Source: Roseovarius sp. A-2 (lineage in GTDB: Bacteria; Pseudomonadota; Alphaproteobacteria; Rhodobacterales; Rhodobacteraceae). From it: a stretch of 64,000 nt of DNA. Position numbers and translations under genes: made by a program. Positions 1 through 8,513 of the stretch are shown here, in pieces; within the stretch, counting starts at the first letter, position 1, and each line of letters begins with the position of its first letter. The stretch lies in the NCBI RefSeq assembly GCF_002072155.1, contig NZ_BDIY01000018.1, positions 1-64,000 on the forward strand, written 5' to 3'. A model generated the notes under the pieces. The model made no database searches. It worked only from the letters and a program-made list of their open reading frames with translations, and was not told the DNA's origin.

Positions 1-28
1 TCGGGCTGGTATCTGTAGTCTTGGTCAT
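1..28 (-). CDS. Start of a minus-strand gene cut by the window edge
   Basis: Only the first nine codons are inside the window, reading MTKTTDTSP. An ATG lies at 26-28, and upstream on the minus strand is a good Shine-Dalgarno sequence (AAGGAG at about nine bases), so this is very likely a true gene start. It runs in the same direction as the ASKHA corrinoid-activation gene at 483-2525, so a corrinoid protein or methyltransferase is a reasonable guess from context. The nine residues themselves identify nothing. Confidence 0.6.
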
Positions 29-42
29 GGCGTGATCTCCTT

Positions 43-81
43 GGCGGTGCCAGCCGCCGGTTGGGTGGTTTTCATTCACCC
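43..81 (-). promoter_or_regulatory. Two tandem hairpins in the leader of the edge gene
   Basis: The short leader before the gene at the left edge holds two clean inverted repeats: GGGTG/CACCC (63-67 with 77-81) and GGCGG/CCGCC (43-47 with 54-58). The second sits directly next to the ribosome binding site. They could form a leader RNA structure that modulates translation. I do not recognise a known riboswitch class, so this is structure without an assigned ligand. Confidence 0.35.
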
Positions 82-97
82 GGAGATTACGCCACCT

Positions 98-406
98 TCA
101 AATTTCCACCAACTTCGCGACACAACCATCGACAAGGTCGACAATAACAGTGTCTGTTTGATCCAGCTTCGAAAGCTGCCGGGCTATATTCTTTTGCAAA
201 TCACACTGAACCATACGCTTCTGGAAGTTACTTACTAACACTCCTTCTGGATCAAGTTGGGCCAGACTAAGCTCGAATGGCTTTTCAGCAAATGCACTAC
301 CCAGTGAAGAGCGGCAGAAGTAGCCTGCTAGGCTATAGTCGTTTGGCACGGTCGCGAACGGGTCACGTGTAACACAGGATCCAAGGATGAATATTCGATC
401 TGCCAT
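98..406 (-). pseudogene. Truncated DUF6270-type protein (N-terminal 102 residues)
   Basis: The reading frame begins MADRIFILGSCVTRDPF and keeps the pattern I associate with the N-terminus of DUF6270 proteins: the GSCVTRD motif, a YFCRSSL segment and an FQKRMV segment. Family members are usually well over 200 residues, but this frame ends after 102, soon after a conserved-looking VIVDLVD strand, and no continuation is visible. The DNA is noticeably richer in A and T than its neighbours. It lies between the ASKHA gene and the next gene on the same strand, which suggests an inserted foreign fragment that has decayed. A short but functional protein cannot be excluded. The start has a purine-rich AAGG just upstream. 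Confidence 0.6.
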
Positions 407-452
407 TAAACCTTCCCAGATAAGGACCTCCCTAATCTTAATTCTCACAAGA

Positions 453-466
453 CTGCCATCTGGCAG
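453..466 (-). terminator. Perfect 6-bp inverted repeat after the ASKHA gene
   Basis: CTGCCA-TC-TGGCAG lies 17 bases past the ASKHA stop codon. On the plus strand it is followed by CTTTT, on the minus strand by TCTTGT, so as a terminator for the minus-strand gene it is weak. It may mark one edge of the AT-rich insert that carries the DUF6270 fragment. Confidence 0.3.
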
Positions 467-482
467 CTTTTCTGGAGTTTGA

Positions 483-2525
483 CTACCCCCGCCTGCGCTT
501 GCGCCGCCCACCGTCGCTACCGTCGCCATGGGTGTTGAAGGACGGGCTGGGCAACGCCACGATCTTGGCCAGTTCCGGGAACGGGTCAGTCTTGTGCGGA
601 ATGGCATTCGCGGCCACGAAATGCTCCTGGAATTTCGGCTCGATGGCGGTCTCGACCTTGGTGATCTCGCCCACCACCCGCTCGATCTCGCGCCGCGCTG
701 CGACGTTGCAAAGCGCGATGCGCGCGCCGGTTCCGGCGGCATTCCCTGCGGATGTCACCTTGTCCAGCGGCACATCGGGGATCATCCCCAGAACCATCGC
801 ATGCTTGGGCGAGATATGCGCGCCAAAGGCCCCGGCCAGCACCACACGATCCACCTTGTCCACGCCGCGTTCGTCCATCAGCAGGCGCGCCCCCGCATAA
901 AGCGCCGATTTGGCAAGCTGGATGGCGCGGATATCGCCCTGCGTCACGGTCACACGCGGCCCGCCATGCTCTGTGCTGTCATGGATGAGATAGGCATGCG
1001 TGCGCCCCTCAGGGATCATCCGCGCCGTGCCGGTGGCCTCGGCCGAACCGAGCAGGCCACTTTCGTCCAAGAGCCCCGCCATGCGCAGTTCCGCCACGGC
1101 CTCGATGATGCCCGACCCGCAGATGCCGGTGATGCCGCCCTCGCCGACCTCGTCGCCGAACCCGTCCTCGTCGGACCACTTGTCAGACCCGATGACGCGA
1201 AAGCGCGGCTCCTTGGTGGCCGGGTCGATGCGAATCGCCTCGATAGCCCCCGGTGCCGCACGCTGCCCCGATGAAATCTGCGCGCCCTCGAAGGCAGGCC
1301 CTGTGGGCGAGGAGCAGGCCAGCACCCGGCTCTTGTCGCCCAGCAGGATCTCGGCATTGGTGCCCACATCGACGATCAGCGCCAGATCCTCGGACTTGCC
1401 CGGCTCTTCCGACAGCGCGACGGCCGCGCAATCGGCCCCGACATGGCCCGCGATACAGGGCAGGATATAGACCTGCGCGCGCGGGTTGATGGCCGTCAGA
1501 TCAAGCTCTTTCGCGCCCAGGGTCAGACTGCTCGAGGTGGCGAGCGCAAAAGGCGCCTGCCCCAGTTCCACCGGGTCGATCCCTAGCAGCAGGTGGTGCA
1601 TCACAGGGTTGCAGACGAACACCGTCTCGACGATCAGGCCCGCATCAATCCCGACCTCCTTGGCGATTTCCTCGGCCAGCGTGTTGATCGCATCGCGCAC
1701 GGCGGCGGTCATTTCCTTGTCGCCGCCGGGGTTCATCATCGAATAGCTGACCCGGCTCATCAAATCCTCGCCAAAGCGAATCTGCGGGTTCATGATCCCC
1801 GACGACGCCTTGACCTCTCCGGTCACGAGATCAGTCAGATGCGCGGCAACGGTGGTCGAGCCGAGATCGATAGCGAGACCATAGAGCCCGCCCTCATGCA
1901 GACCCGGCCAGATTTCCAGCACCTGCGCGGCGTCCCCGGCATGGCCGCGATGCAGAGCCACCGTTACCTGATACTTACCCTTGCGCAGCACCGGTTGCAG
2001 TTTTGAGAGCAGCGTCAGGTCGGCGCGGATGGCGTCGATGCCCCATTCAGCCTTGAGCGCCCGCGCCAGCCGTTCCAGATCGCCGGTCGGCTCGTGCATG
2101 TCGGCCTCCTCGACCTCCACGAAATAGAGCTTGGTTGCAGGGTCCATCTCGATCACCCGCGCCGAGGCGGCCTTGCGCACCACCTGCTTGTGGACCTGGG
2201 ATTCAGCCGGCACGTCGATCACAACATCGCCCATCACCTGCGCCTGACATCCCAGACGCCGCCCCGGTTTCAGCCCGCGCTTCTGGTCATAACGCTCCTC
2301 GACCTTGTTCCACTCCGAGAGCGCATCTTCATGCACCGTCACGCCATGCTTGGAAAACTCGCCATAGCCCGGCGTGATCTGGCATTTCGAGCAAATCCCG
2401 CGTCCGCCGCAGACCGAATCGAGATCGACCCCCAATTGCCGCGCAGCAGTCAGAACCGGCGTGCCCTTTGGGAAACGCCCACGCTTGCCCGAGGGGGTAA
2501 AGACGACGAGAGGATCGGTGGACAT
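483..2525 (-). CDS. ASKHA-domain corrinoid activation protein with N-terminal 2Fe-2S ferredoxin (RACo/RamA-like)
   Basis: Predicted 680 residues. Residues 1-110 form a plant-type 2Fe-2S ferredoxin domain with ligands C39, C45, C48 (CGGRGICSKC) and C93. The rest is a DUF4445-type ASKHA ATPase; the phosphate-binding strand reads GLAIDLGSTTVAAHL and a second nucleotide loop reads LIVDVGTNAEILLG. Proteins of this family (RACo, RamA) reductively reactivate Co(II) corrinoid proteins using electrons from the ferredoxin domain and ATP. In roseobacters they accompany corrinoid methyltransferases for methylated amines or C1 units. I chose the ATG at 2525 (AGGAA upstream) over an upstream in-frame ATG that would add 26 poorly conserved-looking residues. 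The C-terminus ends in a basic tail, KRRRG. Confidence 0.9.
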   Translation of the reverse strand: MSTDPLVVFTPSGKRGRFPKGTPVLTAARQLGVDLDSVCGGRGICSKCQITPGYGEFSKHGVTVHEDALSEWNKVEERYDQKRGLKPGRRLGCQAQVMGDVVIDVPAESQVHKQVVRKAASARVIEMDPATKLYFVEVEEADMHEPTGDLERLARALKAEWGIDAIRADLTLLSKLQPVLRKGKYQVTVALHRGHAGDAAQVLEIWPGLHEGGLYGLAIDLGSTTVAAHLTDLVTGEVKASSGIMNPQIRFGEDLMSRVSYSMMNPGGDKEMTAAVRDAINTLAEEIAKEVGIDAGLIVETVFVCNPVMHHLLLGIDPVELGQAPFALATSSSLTLGAKELDLTAINPRAQVYILPCIAGHVGADCAAVALSEEPGKSEDLALIVDVGTNAEILLGDKSRVLACSSPTGPAFEGAQISSGQRAAPGAIEAIRIDPATKEPRFRVIGSDKWSDEDGFGDEVGEGGITGICGSGIIEAVAELRMAGLLDESGLLGSAEATGTARMIPEGRTHAYLIHDSTEHGGPRVTVTQGDIRAIQLAKSALYAGARLLMDERGVDKVDRVVLAGAFGAHISPKHAMVLGMIPDVPLDKVTSAGNAAGTGARIALCNVAARREIERVVGEITKVETAIEPKFQEHFVAANAIPHKTDPFPELAKIVALPSPSFNTHGDGSDGGRRKRRRG

Positions 2526-2647
2526 CTGGCTGTTCCTATTGCTGACACGGAGCGGTGACTTGCGTGGAGCATAAGCCATAGGGCGGGACCGGACAGCCTG
2601 CAACCGTCAGAAAATGGCCGTGGCGCGGCATCGCAGAGGTCCGCGCC

Positions 2648-3343
2648 TCACAGCCAGGGCATCTGCCAGTCGAAAAGCCAGATCGCCAGCGGAATCGGTG
2701 CTGTGGCGATCACGATGGCGAGCACGGTGGTCGGAAGGCGGAACACACCCGACAGGCCTGAAATCAGGGCTATGCCACCGCCGCCGCCGATTACCGAATT
2801 GCCCGGCACGTTGATCAGAACGGCAAGGTTCACATAGCGATATTTCACGATCCAGCCGCAATAGCGCGCGGGCAGAAAACTGTGGACGAAGGCGGCACGT
2901 TCCACGGGCGGCACCGCCTCGAACTGTGCGATCAGATTGGCCGCGCCGGTCAGATGCAGATCGAGCAGGAACCGGTGCAGCCATTTGAGCGGCACGAAAC
3001 ATCCCACCGTATAGGCCAGCGTAAGGCCAGTGGCCGTTGCCAGCCACACGAGCGGCGCAATCTCGGGCCCGCCCGCCGCCAGCACGCTCAGTCCGATCTC
3101 GACGCCCGGCACGAAGGGGATGGCGATCAGCAGCGCATAGATCAGCAGCGCCGCCATCAGCAGACCCGGCATCGCCCAGCCATACTCGCTTTGCGTGATC
3201 CAGCCTTCGGCCCAGACAAAAACTTTGTGTAGTGCAACCGCAAGCCCGACGATCAGCGTCAGCCGCACCATGGTGCGTGCCAGCCCGATCTTGACCGGCG
3301 GGGGAACCGGTGGGGCATGTCCAGAGGTGGTGCTGTCATCCAT
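2648..3343 (-). CDS. Polytopic membrane protein, possibly VTT/DedA-like
   Basis: 231 residues with a proline-rich cytoplasmic start and about five hydrophobic segments (roughly residues 28-45, 60-80, 85-105, 170-195 and 200-222). The FVPGVEIGLSVLAAGGPE segment and the NVPGNSVIGGGGG loop resemble the re-entrant glycine/proline loops of the VTT (SNARE-associated/DedA) family, but the match is partial. DedA-type proteins support membrane homeostasis and lipid flipping. The gene stands alone between the tau operon and the ASKHA gene, on the same strand. Confidence 0.6.
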   Translation of the reverse strand: MDDSTTSGHAPPVPPPVKIGLARTMVRLTLIVGLAVALHKVFVWAEGWITQSEYGWAMPGLLMAALLIYALLIAIPFVPGVEIGLSVLAAGGPEIAPLVWLATATGLTLAYTVGCFVPLKWLHRFLLDLHLTGAANLIAQFEAVPPVERAAFVHSFLPARYCGWIVKYRYVNLAVLINVPGNSVIGGGGGIALISGLSGVFRLPTTVLAIVIATAPIPLAIWLFDWQMPWL

Positions 3344-3430
3344 GCAAAAACTCTACGGCCTATGCCGGGGCGGGCACAATGCACCTCACGCTCGTATCAC
3401 GCTGATTTCAACCAAAGCGGGCACAGGCAA

Positions 3431-3451
3431 GGGGGCCGCGATGCAGCCCCC
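3431..3451 (-). terminator. GC-rich hairpin after tauC
   Basis: GGGGGC (3431-3436) pairs with GCCCCC (3446-3451) around a nine-base loop, 29 bases downstream of the tauC stop. On the minus strand the stem is followed only by TTGCC, while the plus strand has TTTT, so termination may be partial or bidirectional. It separates the tau operon from the next minus-strand gene. Confidence 0.55.
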
Positions 3452-3479
3452 TTTTGAGTTGGTCAAACTTGCAGACCCG

Positions 3480-4745
3480 TCAGACCCGGCCCTTCCACGG
3501 TACCAGCCAGCTCTCGGCCTTGCGCATCAGAATGTCGATACCATAGCCGATGATCCCGATCAGGATGATCCCCATGATCACGATATCTGTCAGCTGAAAG
3601 CGGCTGGCGACCATGATCATCATGCCGGCACCCTTTTCGGCGGCCACCAGTTCGGCGGCCACCACCGTGCCCCAACAAACCCCCATGGCCACCCGCGCGC
3701 CAGTAAAGATCTCCGGTAGAGAGTTCGGCACGATGACGTGGCGCATCAGCTGCCACTTCGACGCCCCGAGGGAATAGGCCGCATGCACCTTGGAGATTGC
3801 CACCCCCGAGACACCGGCACGCGCCGAGATGGTCATGATCCAGAGCGCGGCGAGGAACAGCAGAATGATCTTGCCGCTTTCGCCGATGCCCGCCCAGATG
3901 ATCACCAGTGGGATCAGGGCCAGCGGCGGGACCGGGCGCATGAATTCGACGATCGGATCGAACCAGCCACGAAACCAATCGCTCAGCCCCATGGCATAGC
4001 CCAGGGGAATGCCCACGGCGGCACCGAGCGCAAAGCCCACGATCACCCGGAACAGCGACCAGTAGAGATGCTCCCACAGGGTGAAGTTCTGATAGCCCTC
4101 GCTTGCGATCTCACCCACACGCTTGACCACGGATTCGGGTGGGGGAAGCCAGATCGGCTCCATCTGCAAGCCGCCTGAGGGCGTGAAATTGAGCGCTCCC
4201 TTGGAGGTAACCGTAACCTTGCCCGCCGAAACCGGCACGGTGCCGCCCACGCTCACCGGCTGTCCGTCGATGGCCACGATCTTTGCCCCGTCATCGCGCG
4301 TTACCTCGTCATTCTTGTCCATCAGAATGAGGTCGGACCGCCATGCACCGACCGCCGAGGCATCATTCTTGGCAAAGCCGTCGCCCGGCTCGATCTCGGG
4401 TTTCACCATTTCCTCACCCACCTCGAAGACACGCACGAAGACCGTCGCATCGTCACGATCGCCATTCGGGGCCTCAAGTGTGTAGGTGAACTCGGCATCG
4501 CCCACGAACGGGCCGGGCGCGTGAACGGGCACCCATTTGGAGCCGGTGAACGCGCCCCAGAGCAGAAAGATGGTCACCACCGAGATCACACTCGCCCACC
4601 GGTCCGGGCGCACCGCGCTCTCATCCCCGAAGGTGACGGTCTTGAGCGAGGTAAAATCGTTCATCTGCCGGAACTTGCGCACGCCAAACCGGATGGCAAA
4701 GAAGGACCCGGCAAAAATCGCGATATAGATGAGCAGGATGATCAT
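3480..4745 (-). CDS. tauC: Taurine-type ABC transporter permease with a large periplasmic insertion
   Basis: 421 residues. The C-terminal half (about residues 215-421) is a BPD-type permease of the TauC/SsuC/NrtB family with the cytoplasmic EAA loop around GASKWQLMRHVIVPNSLPEI. The N-terminal half is unusual: one membrane segment at 1-20, a second near 53-70, then about 130 mostly hydrophilic residues containing two beta-rich stretches before the permease core. Typical TauC proteins are around 270 residues. The start overlaps the tauB stop (ATGA), so the two are translationally coupled. Together with the ATPase and binding protein it should import taurine or a related sulfonate; the neighbouring tpa supports taurine. 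Confidence 0.82.
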   Translation of the reverse strand: MIILLIYIAIFAGSFFAIRFGVRKFRQMNDFTSLKTVTFGDESAVRPDRWASVISVVTIFLLWGAFTGSKWVPVHAPGPFVGDAEFTYTLEAPNGDRDDATVFVRVFEVGEEMVKPEIEPGDGFAKNDASAVGAWRSDLILMDKNDEVTRDDGAKIVAIDGQPVSVGGTVPVSAGKVTVTSKGALNFTPSGGLQMEPIWLPPPESVVKRVGEIASEGYQNFTLWEHLYWSLFRVIVGFALGAAVGIPLGYAMGLSDWFRGWFDPIVEFMRPVPPLALIPLVIIWAGIGESGKIILLFLAALWIMTISARAGVSGVAISKVHAAYSLGASKWQLMRHVIVPNSLPEIFTGARVAMGVCWGTVVAAELVAAEKGAGMMIMVASRFQLTDIVIMGIILIGIIGYGIDILMRKAESWLVPWKGRV

Positions 4746-5551
4746 GCCTCAGCCTCCTCTGTGCGGCCCATGATCTCTTCTTCCATGTCCCAGATCATCG
4801 ACAGGATCTCCTCGCGCTTGACCCCGAATTCGGGGTTTTTCTTGACCTCGCGCAGATCCTTGCCCACGCCGTCATCGGCAAAGGGCAGACGGTATTCCTT
4901 GTGAATTCGACCTGGACGCGGGGCCATGACCAGCAGACGCTCGCCCAAAAGCAGCGCCTCCTCGACCGAATGGGTAATCAGAATGATGGTCTTGCCGGTC
5001 TCCTTCCAGAGCCGCAGCACCAGTCCCTGCATCTTTTCGCGCGTGAGCGCGTCAAGCGCGCCCAATGGCTCGTCCATCAGGATCACGTCCGGGTCATTGG
5101 CCAGACAGCGCGCCAGCGCCACGCGCTGCTGCATGCCGCCCGACAGCTCATAAACCGCTTTTTCCTTGAAATCCTGAAGACCCACGATGTCGAGTAGATG
5201 ATCGACCGTGCCGCGCCACTCCTTTTCGCGCTTGCCGGCCATGCGGGGGCCGAAGCTCACATTGTCGCGCACGCTCATCCACTCAAAGAGAGCGCCCTGC
5301 TGAAACACCATTCCGCGTTCCGCATCCGGCCCCGTGACCTTGTGACCGTTGAGCGTGATCTGCCCCTCGGTCGGGGCCAGAAACCCGGCGAGGATGTTAA
5401 GAAGCGTGGTCTTGCCGCAGCCCGAGGGCCCAAGCACGCTCATCAATTCGCCGGTTTTGAGTTCGAGCGACACATCCTGCAACGCCTGAACATGACCGCC
5501 ATTCGGCAGGTCGAACCGCATCGAGATATGTTCGATTGATAGTGTCGACAT
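4742..5551 (-). CDS. tauB: Taurine-type ABC transporter ATP-binding protein
   Basis: 269 residues with Walker A GPSGCGKTT, Q-loop, ABC signature LSGGMQQRV and Walker B VILMDEP, followed by the H-loop (LITHSVEEA). This is the standard order of an NrtD/SsuB/TauB-type ATPase that energises import through TauC. I prefer the ATG at 5551, which has AAGGGG at a good distance, over a GTG two codons earlier that would sit on top of the ribosome binding site. It overlaps tauC by four bases and follows tauA after an 86-base gap that holds a strong hairpin. Confidence 0.88.
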   Translation of the reverse strand: MSTLSIEHISMRFDLPNGGHVQALQDVSLELKTGELMSVLGPSGCGKTTLLNILAGFLAPTEGQITLNGHKVTGPDAERGMVFQQGALFEWMSVRDNVSFGPRMAGKREKEWRGTVDHLLDIVGLQDFKEKAVYELSGGMQQRVALARCLANDPDVILMDEPLGALDALTREKMQGLVLRLWKETGKTIILITHSVEEALLLGERLLVMAPRPGRIHKEYRLPFADDGVGKDLREVKKNPEFGVKREEILSMIWDMEEEIMGRTEEAEA

Positions 5552-5587
5552 CCCCACCCCTTGATTTTCTTGGATTTGTTGGACAAA

Positions 5588-5614
5588 GGCCCGCCCGGTC
5601 GTGCGGGGCGGGCC
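5588..5614 (-). terminator. Strong hairpin between tauA and tauB, likely attenuator
   Basis: A nine-base perfect stem, GGCCCGCCC (5588-5596) with GGGCGGGCC (5606-5614), lies just after the tauA stop. On the minus strand it is followed by TTTGTCC, a weak U-tract. A partial terminator or 3'-end stabiliser here would give more binding protein than permease and ATPase, a common arrangement in ABC operons. Confidence 0.6.
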
Positions 5615-5637
5615 TCGTTCAGTGTGTCCGCAGGGGA

Positions 5638-6633
5638 TTACATGCCGTTGGCAGCAGCGAGCGGTCCGGTGTTGACGTTGCTCTCATAAGTGGCCAGCGC
5701 CGAATCAATGCTGCCCGCCTCAACGAACACTTCGGCGACGCCCTTCATGAAGTCCTGCGCACCGCCGCCCAGCCATTTCTCGGTCAGTTGCTCCTCTACG
5801 GTGGGAAAGACAAAGGTGTCGATAGTGGCCGCCGTGGCCTCTATATCCATGCCGCTATCCTTGGCGATCACCGGCAGCATCTCATCGCGATTGGCCGGGT
5901 CGGCCCACATCGCGTTGGCCTGCGCCGTGACGGCCAGGAACTTGGCCACCACGTCCGAATTCTCGGCGATGTAATTTGCGGGGCCAGAGGTCACGTCAAA
6001 CACCAGGATGCCCAGCTCTTCCTTTTCCGCCCCGGTCAGCAATACGTTGCCATGCTCCGTGGCGCGACGCAGCGAACCGCCCCAGCCACAGAACATGTCA
6101 ACCGCGCCTTGGGCGATGGCGGCGGCACCCTCGGGCGGCGCCATGTTAACCACGTCCATTGTCGAGATATCGACGCCGAAATGGTTCATCTGCTTTAGGA
6201 AACCGTAATGCGCGGCAGTGCCAAGCGGCACGGCGACCTTCTTGCCTTCCAGTTCCTTGGCACTGTCCTTGTCGATCTCCAGCGTCTCTGCGACGACGCA
6301 GTTGTCATTGTCTGCGTAGCTGACCGCCACATCGACGACCTGCAAATCCTGACCGGCGCTGGTGGCGACCACGAAAGGCGGCACGCCCTGGCTGACCGAA
6401 AGCTGGATGTCGCCGCTCGCCATCGCCGCGCTCATCGCCGTACCTGTATCAAAGGCACGCCAGTTGACTTTCATGCCCATGGCCTCGTCATACATGCCCT
6501 TTTCCTTGGCATACTGGAACGGCATCGGCCATTCGAGGAAATAGGCGACGGTGATTTCCGCCTGCGCCGCACCCGCGCTGGCCGCAAAGGCCGCACCGGC
6601 GACGGCGGACATCAGTTTTGCCTTGAGGTTCAT
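5638..6633 (-). CDS. tauA: Taurine-type ABC transporter periplasmic binding protein
   Basis: 331 residues. A Sec signal peptide covers about residues 1-25 (cleavage near AAQA-EITVAYF). The mature protein has the NMT1/TauA-type two-lobed fold: FLEWPMPFQYAKEKG near the N-terminus, a GDIQLSVSQGVPPF segment and a GKKVAVPLGTAAHY segment characteristic of aliphatic sulfonate binders. The ATG at 6633 is preceded by GGGAG; an upstream in-frame start would put 30 extra residues before the signal peptide. It is the first gene of the tauA-tauB-tauC operon, transcribed away from tpa. Confidence 0.88.
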   Translation of the reverse strand: MNLKAKLMSAVAGAAFAASAGAAQAEITVAYFLEWPMPFQYAKEKGMYDEAMGMKVNWRAFDTGTAMSAAMASGDIQLSVSQGVPPFVVATSAGQDLQVVDVAVSYADNDNCVVAETLEIDKDSAKELEGKKVAVPLGTAAHYGFLKQMNHFGVDISTMDVVNMAPPEGAAAIAQGAVDMFCGWGGSLRRATEHGNVLLTGAEKEELGILVFDVTSGPANYIAENSDVVAKFLAVTAQANAMWADPANRDEMLPVIAKDSGMDIEATAATIDTFVFPTVEEQLTEKWLGGGAQDFMKGVAEVFVEAGSIDSALATYESNVNTGPLAAANGM

Positions 6634-7075
6634 ATGTCTGGTCTCCCGTTGGTTATGTTGACAGGCTTTGCGCCTTGTTGATTGCCCGGCGCGCCGAGGC
6701 ATGATTGCACGACACAACCGCATTTATGAGCCCGGTCGGCCATATGGGCCGCCCCTTGCACAAAAGAGTGAACCCGATCCATGCGTCCCGATCAACGCCA
6801 TAGTGCAAAGCCTAGAGGCATTTCAGTAAATTCGAAAAGAGCTTTTCGGATCGCCCGAAAGAATATGTCGAGGTCGAAGGAAAGGGGAAAACTGCGTTGT
6901 TTCAGGGGATTGATTGCGGATTCGCTGCTGAGCGCGACGATCTGGATATAATTAATGCCGATATTTGGCCCTATTGCGTGCCTAAATTTCGAGGCTGATA
7001 TAGAGCATGAACGAACGCTGTTACAGCCTTGGCTCCGCGCACCTGCGCCGGGCCTCAACCTGATGGAGCATCCCC
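6634..7075. promoter_or_regulatory. Divergent control region between tauA and tpa, with inverted repeats
   Basis: This 442-base stretch holds no convincing gene and must contain the promoters for tauA (minus) and tpa (plus). The clearest structure is CGAAAAG-AG-CTTTTCG at 6833-6848, overlapped by a second repeat TTTCGG...CCGAAA ending near 6860. Either could be an operator. I looked for repeated CTGGAC units, which I recall as TauR binding elements, and did not find them. No regulator gene lies next to it. Confidence 0.4.
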
Positions 7076-8473
7076 ATGGACGGCAAACTTCGCGACAATG
7101 ACATCAGCCACGTGGTCGAGGCCGACCGCGCACATGTCTGGCATCACCTCATTCAACACGCGCCCTGGACCGGCACCGACCCCAAGGCCGACCCGCGCAT
7201 CATCGTTGAAGGGCGCGGCATGCGCGTCTGGGACCAGAAGGGGCGCGAACATATCGACGCGGTATCGGGCGGTGTCTGGACCGTCAATGTGGGCTACGGG
7301 CGCGAGCGGATCGCCAACGCGGTCCGCGACCAACTGATTCAACTGCCCTATTTCGCAGGCTCCGCAGGCTCGATCCCTGGCGCGCTCTTCTCCGAAAAGC
7401 TGATCTCGAAGATGCCGGGAATGAGCCGGGTATATTATACGAACTCCGGCTCGGAGGCGAATGAGAAGGCGTTCAAGATGGTCCGCCAGATCGCGCACAA
7501 GCGCTATGGCGGCAAGAAGCACAAGATCCTCTACCGCGACCGCGATTATCACGGCACCACCATCGCCTGCCTCTCGGCGGGCGGCCAGGACGAGCGCAAC
7601 GCCCAATACGGCCCCTATACGCCGGGCTTCGTGCGCGTTCCCCATTGCCTTGAATACCGCGCGCAATGGGACCTGGAAGGCGAGGAGTACGGCATCGCCG
7701 CCGCCAACGCGATCGAGGAGGTGATCCTTGCCGAAGGCCCGGATACCGTCGGCGCGCTCTGTCTCGAACCTGTCACCGCAGGCGGTGGCGTGATCGTCCC
7801 GCCCGAGGGCTACTGGCCTCGCGTGCAGGAGATCTGCCGCAAATACGACATCCTGCTGCATATCGACGAGGTGGTCTGCGGCGTGGGTCGCACCGGCACC
7901 TGGTTCGGCTATCAGCATTACGGGGTCGAACCTGATTTCGTGACCATGGCCAAGGGTGTCGCCTCAGGCTATGCTGCCATCGCCTGCTGCGTCACCAACG
8001 AGCGCGTGTTCGACCTTTTCAAGGACGACGCCACCGACCCGATGAACTATTTCCGCGATATCTCTACCTTCGGCGGCTGCACAGCGGGGCCTGCGGCGGC
8101 GCTCGAGAACATGGCGATCATCGAAGAGGAAAACCTGCTCGAAAACACCAACGCCATGGGCGACTACATGCTCGATCAGTTGCGCAGTTTGCAGGACAAG
8201 CACGCGGTTATCGGCCATGTCCGCGGCAAGGGACTGTTCCTCGGGGCCGAACTGGTCGCGGATCGCGCGACCAAGGAACCTGCGGCGGAGAAAATGGTGC
8301 AGGCCGTGGTCGCCGATTGCATGGCCAATGGCGTGGTGATCGGGGCCACCAACCGCTCGCTGCCGGGCTTCAACAATACGCTGTGCTATTCGCCCGCGCT
8401 GATCGCCACCAAGGATGACATCGACCAGATCGTGTCGGCCACAGATACGGCGCTGACCCGCGTATTCGGGTAA
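7076..8473 (+). CDS. tpa: Taurine--pyruvate aminotransferase
   Basis: 465 residues of the class III, fold-type I PLP aminotransferases. The PLP lysine is K293 in MAKGVASGY, the pyridine-binding aspartate is D264 in LHIDEVVCGVGRTG, and the phosphate-binding YTNSGSEANEKA loop is present. Tpa moves the amino group of taurine to pyruvate, giving sulfoacetaldehyde and alanine in the cytoplasm. The ATG has GGAG eight bases upstream. The divergent taurine-type ABC operon strongly supports this assignment over a generic omega-aminotransferase. The next enzyme, sulfoacetaldehyde acetyltransferase (xsc), is not in the window. Confidence 0.9.
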   Translation: MDGKLRDNDISHVVEADRAHVWHHLIQHAPWTGTDPKADPRIIVEGRGMRVWDQKGREHIDAVSGGVWTVNVGYGRERIANAVRDQLIQLPYFAGSAGSIPGALFSEKLISKMPGMSRVYYTNSGSEANEKAFKMVRQIAHKRYGGKKHKILYRDRDYHGTTIACLSAGGQDERNAQYGPYTPGFVRVPHCLEYRAQWDLEGEEYGIAAANAIEEVILAEGPDTVGALCLEPVTAGGGVIVPPEGYWPRVQEICRKYDILLHIDEVVCGVGRTGTWFGYQHYGVEPDFVTMAKGVASGYAAIACCVTNERVFDLFKDDATDPMNYFRDISTFGGCTAGPAAALENMAIIEEENLLENTNAMGDYMLDQLRSLQDKHAVIGHVRGKGLFLGAELVADRATKEPAAEKMVQAVVADCMANGVVIGATNRSLPGFNNTLCYSPALIATKDDIDQIVSATDTALTRVFG

Positions 8474-8478
8474 AACCC

Positions 8479-8512
8479 AAACCGCCCCGAAACACAGATT
8501 TCGGGGCGGTTT
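8479..8512. terminator. Bidirectional terminator between tpa and the PLP decarboxylase
   Basis: AAACCGCCCCGAAA (8479-8492) pairs perfectly over 14 bases with TTTCGGGGCGGTTT (8499-8512) around CACAGA. It lies between two convergent genes and has short A and T runs at its ends, so it can serve both strands. Confidence 0.8.
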
Positions 8513-8513
8513 G

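Noticed and set aside
528..1274. Long plus-strand open frame of 248 codons opposite the ASKHA gene
   Set aside because: It lies wholly inside a well-supported minus-strand gene, has no ribosome binding site or family motif, and its arginine/histidine-rich composition is typical of antisense frames in GC-rich DNA.
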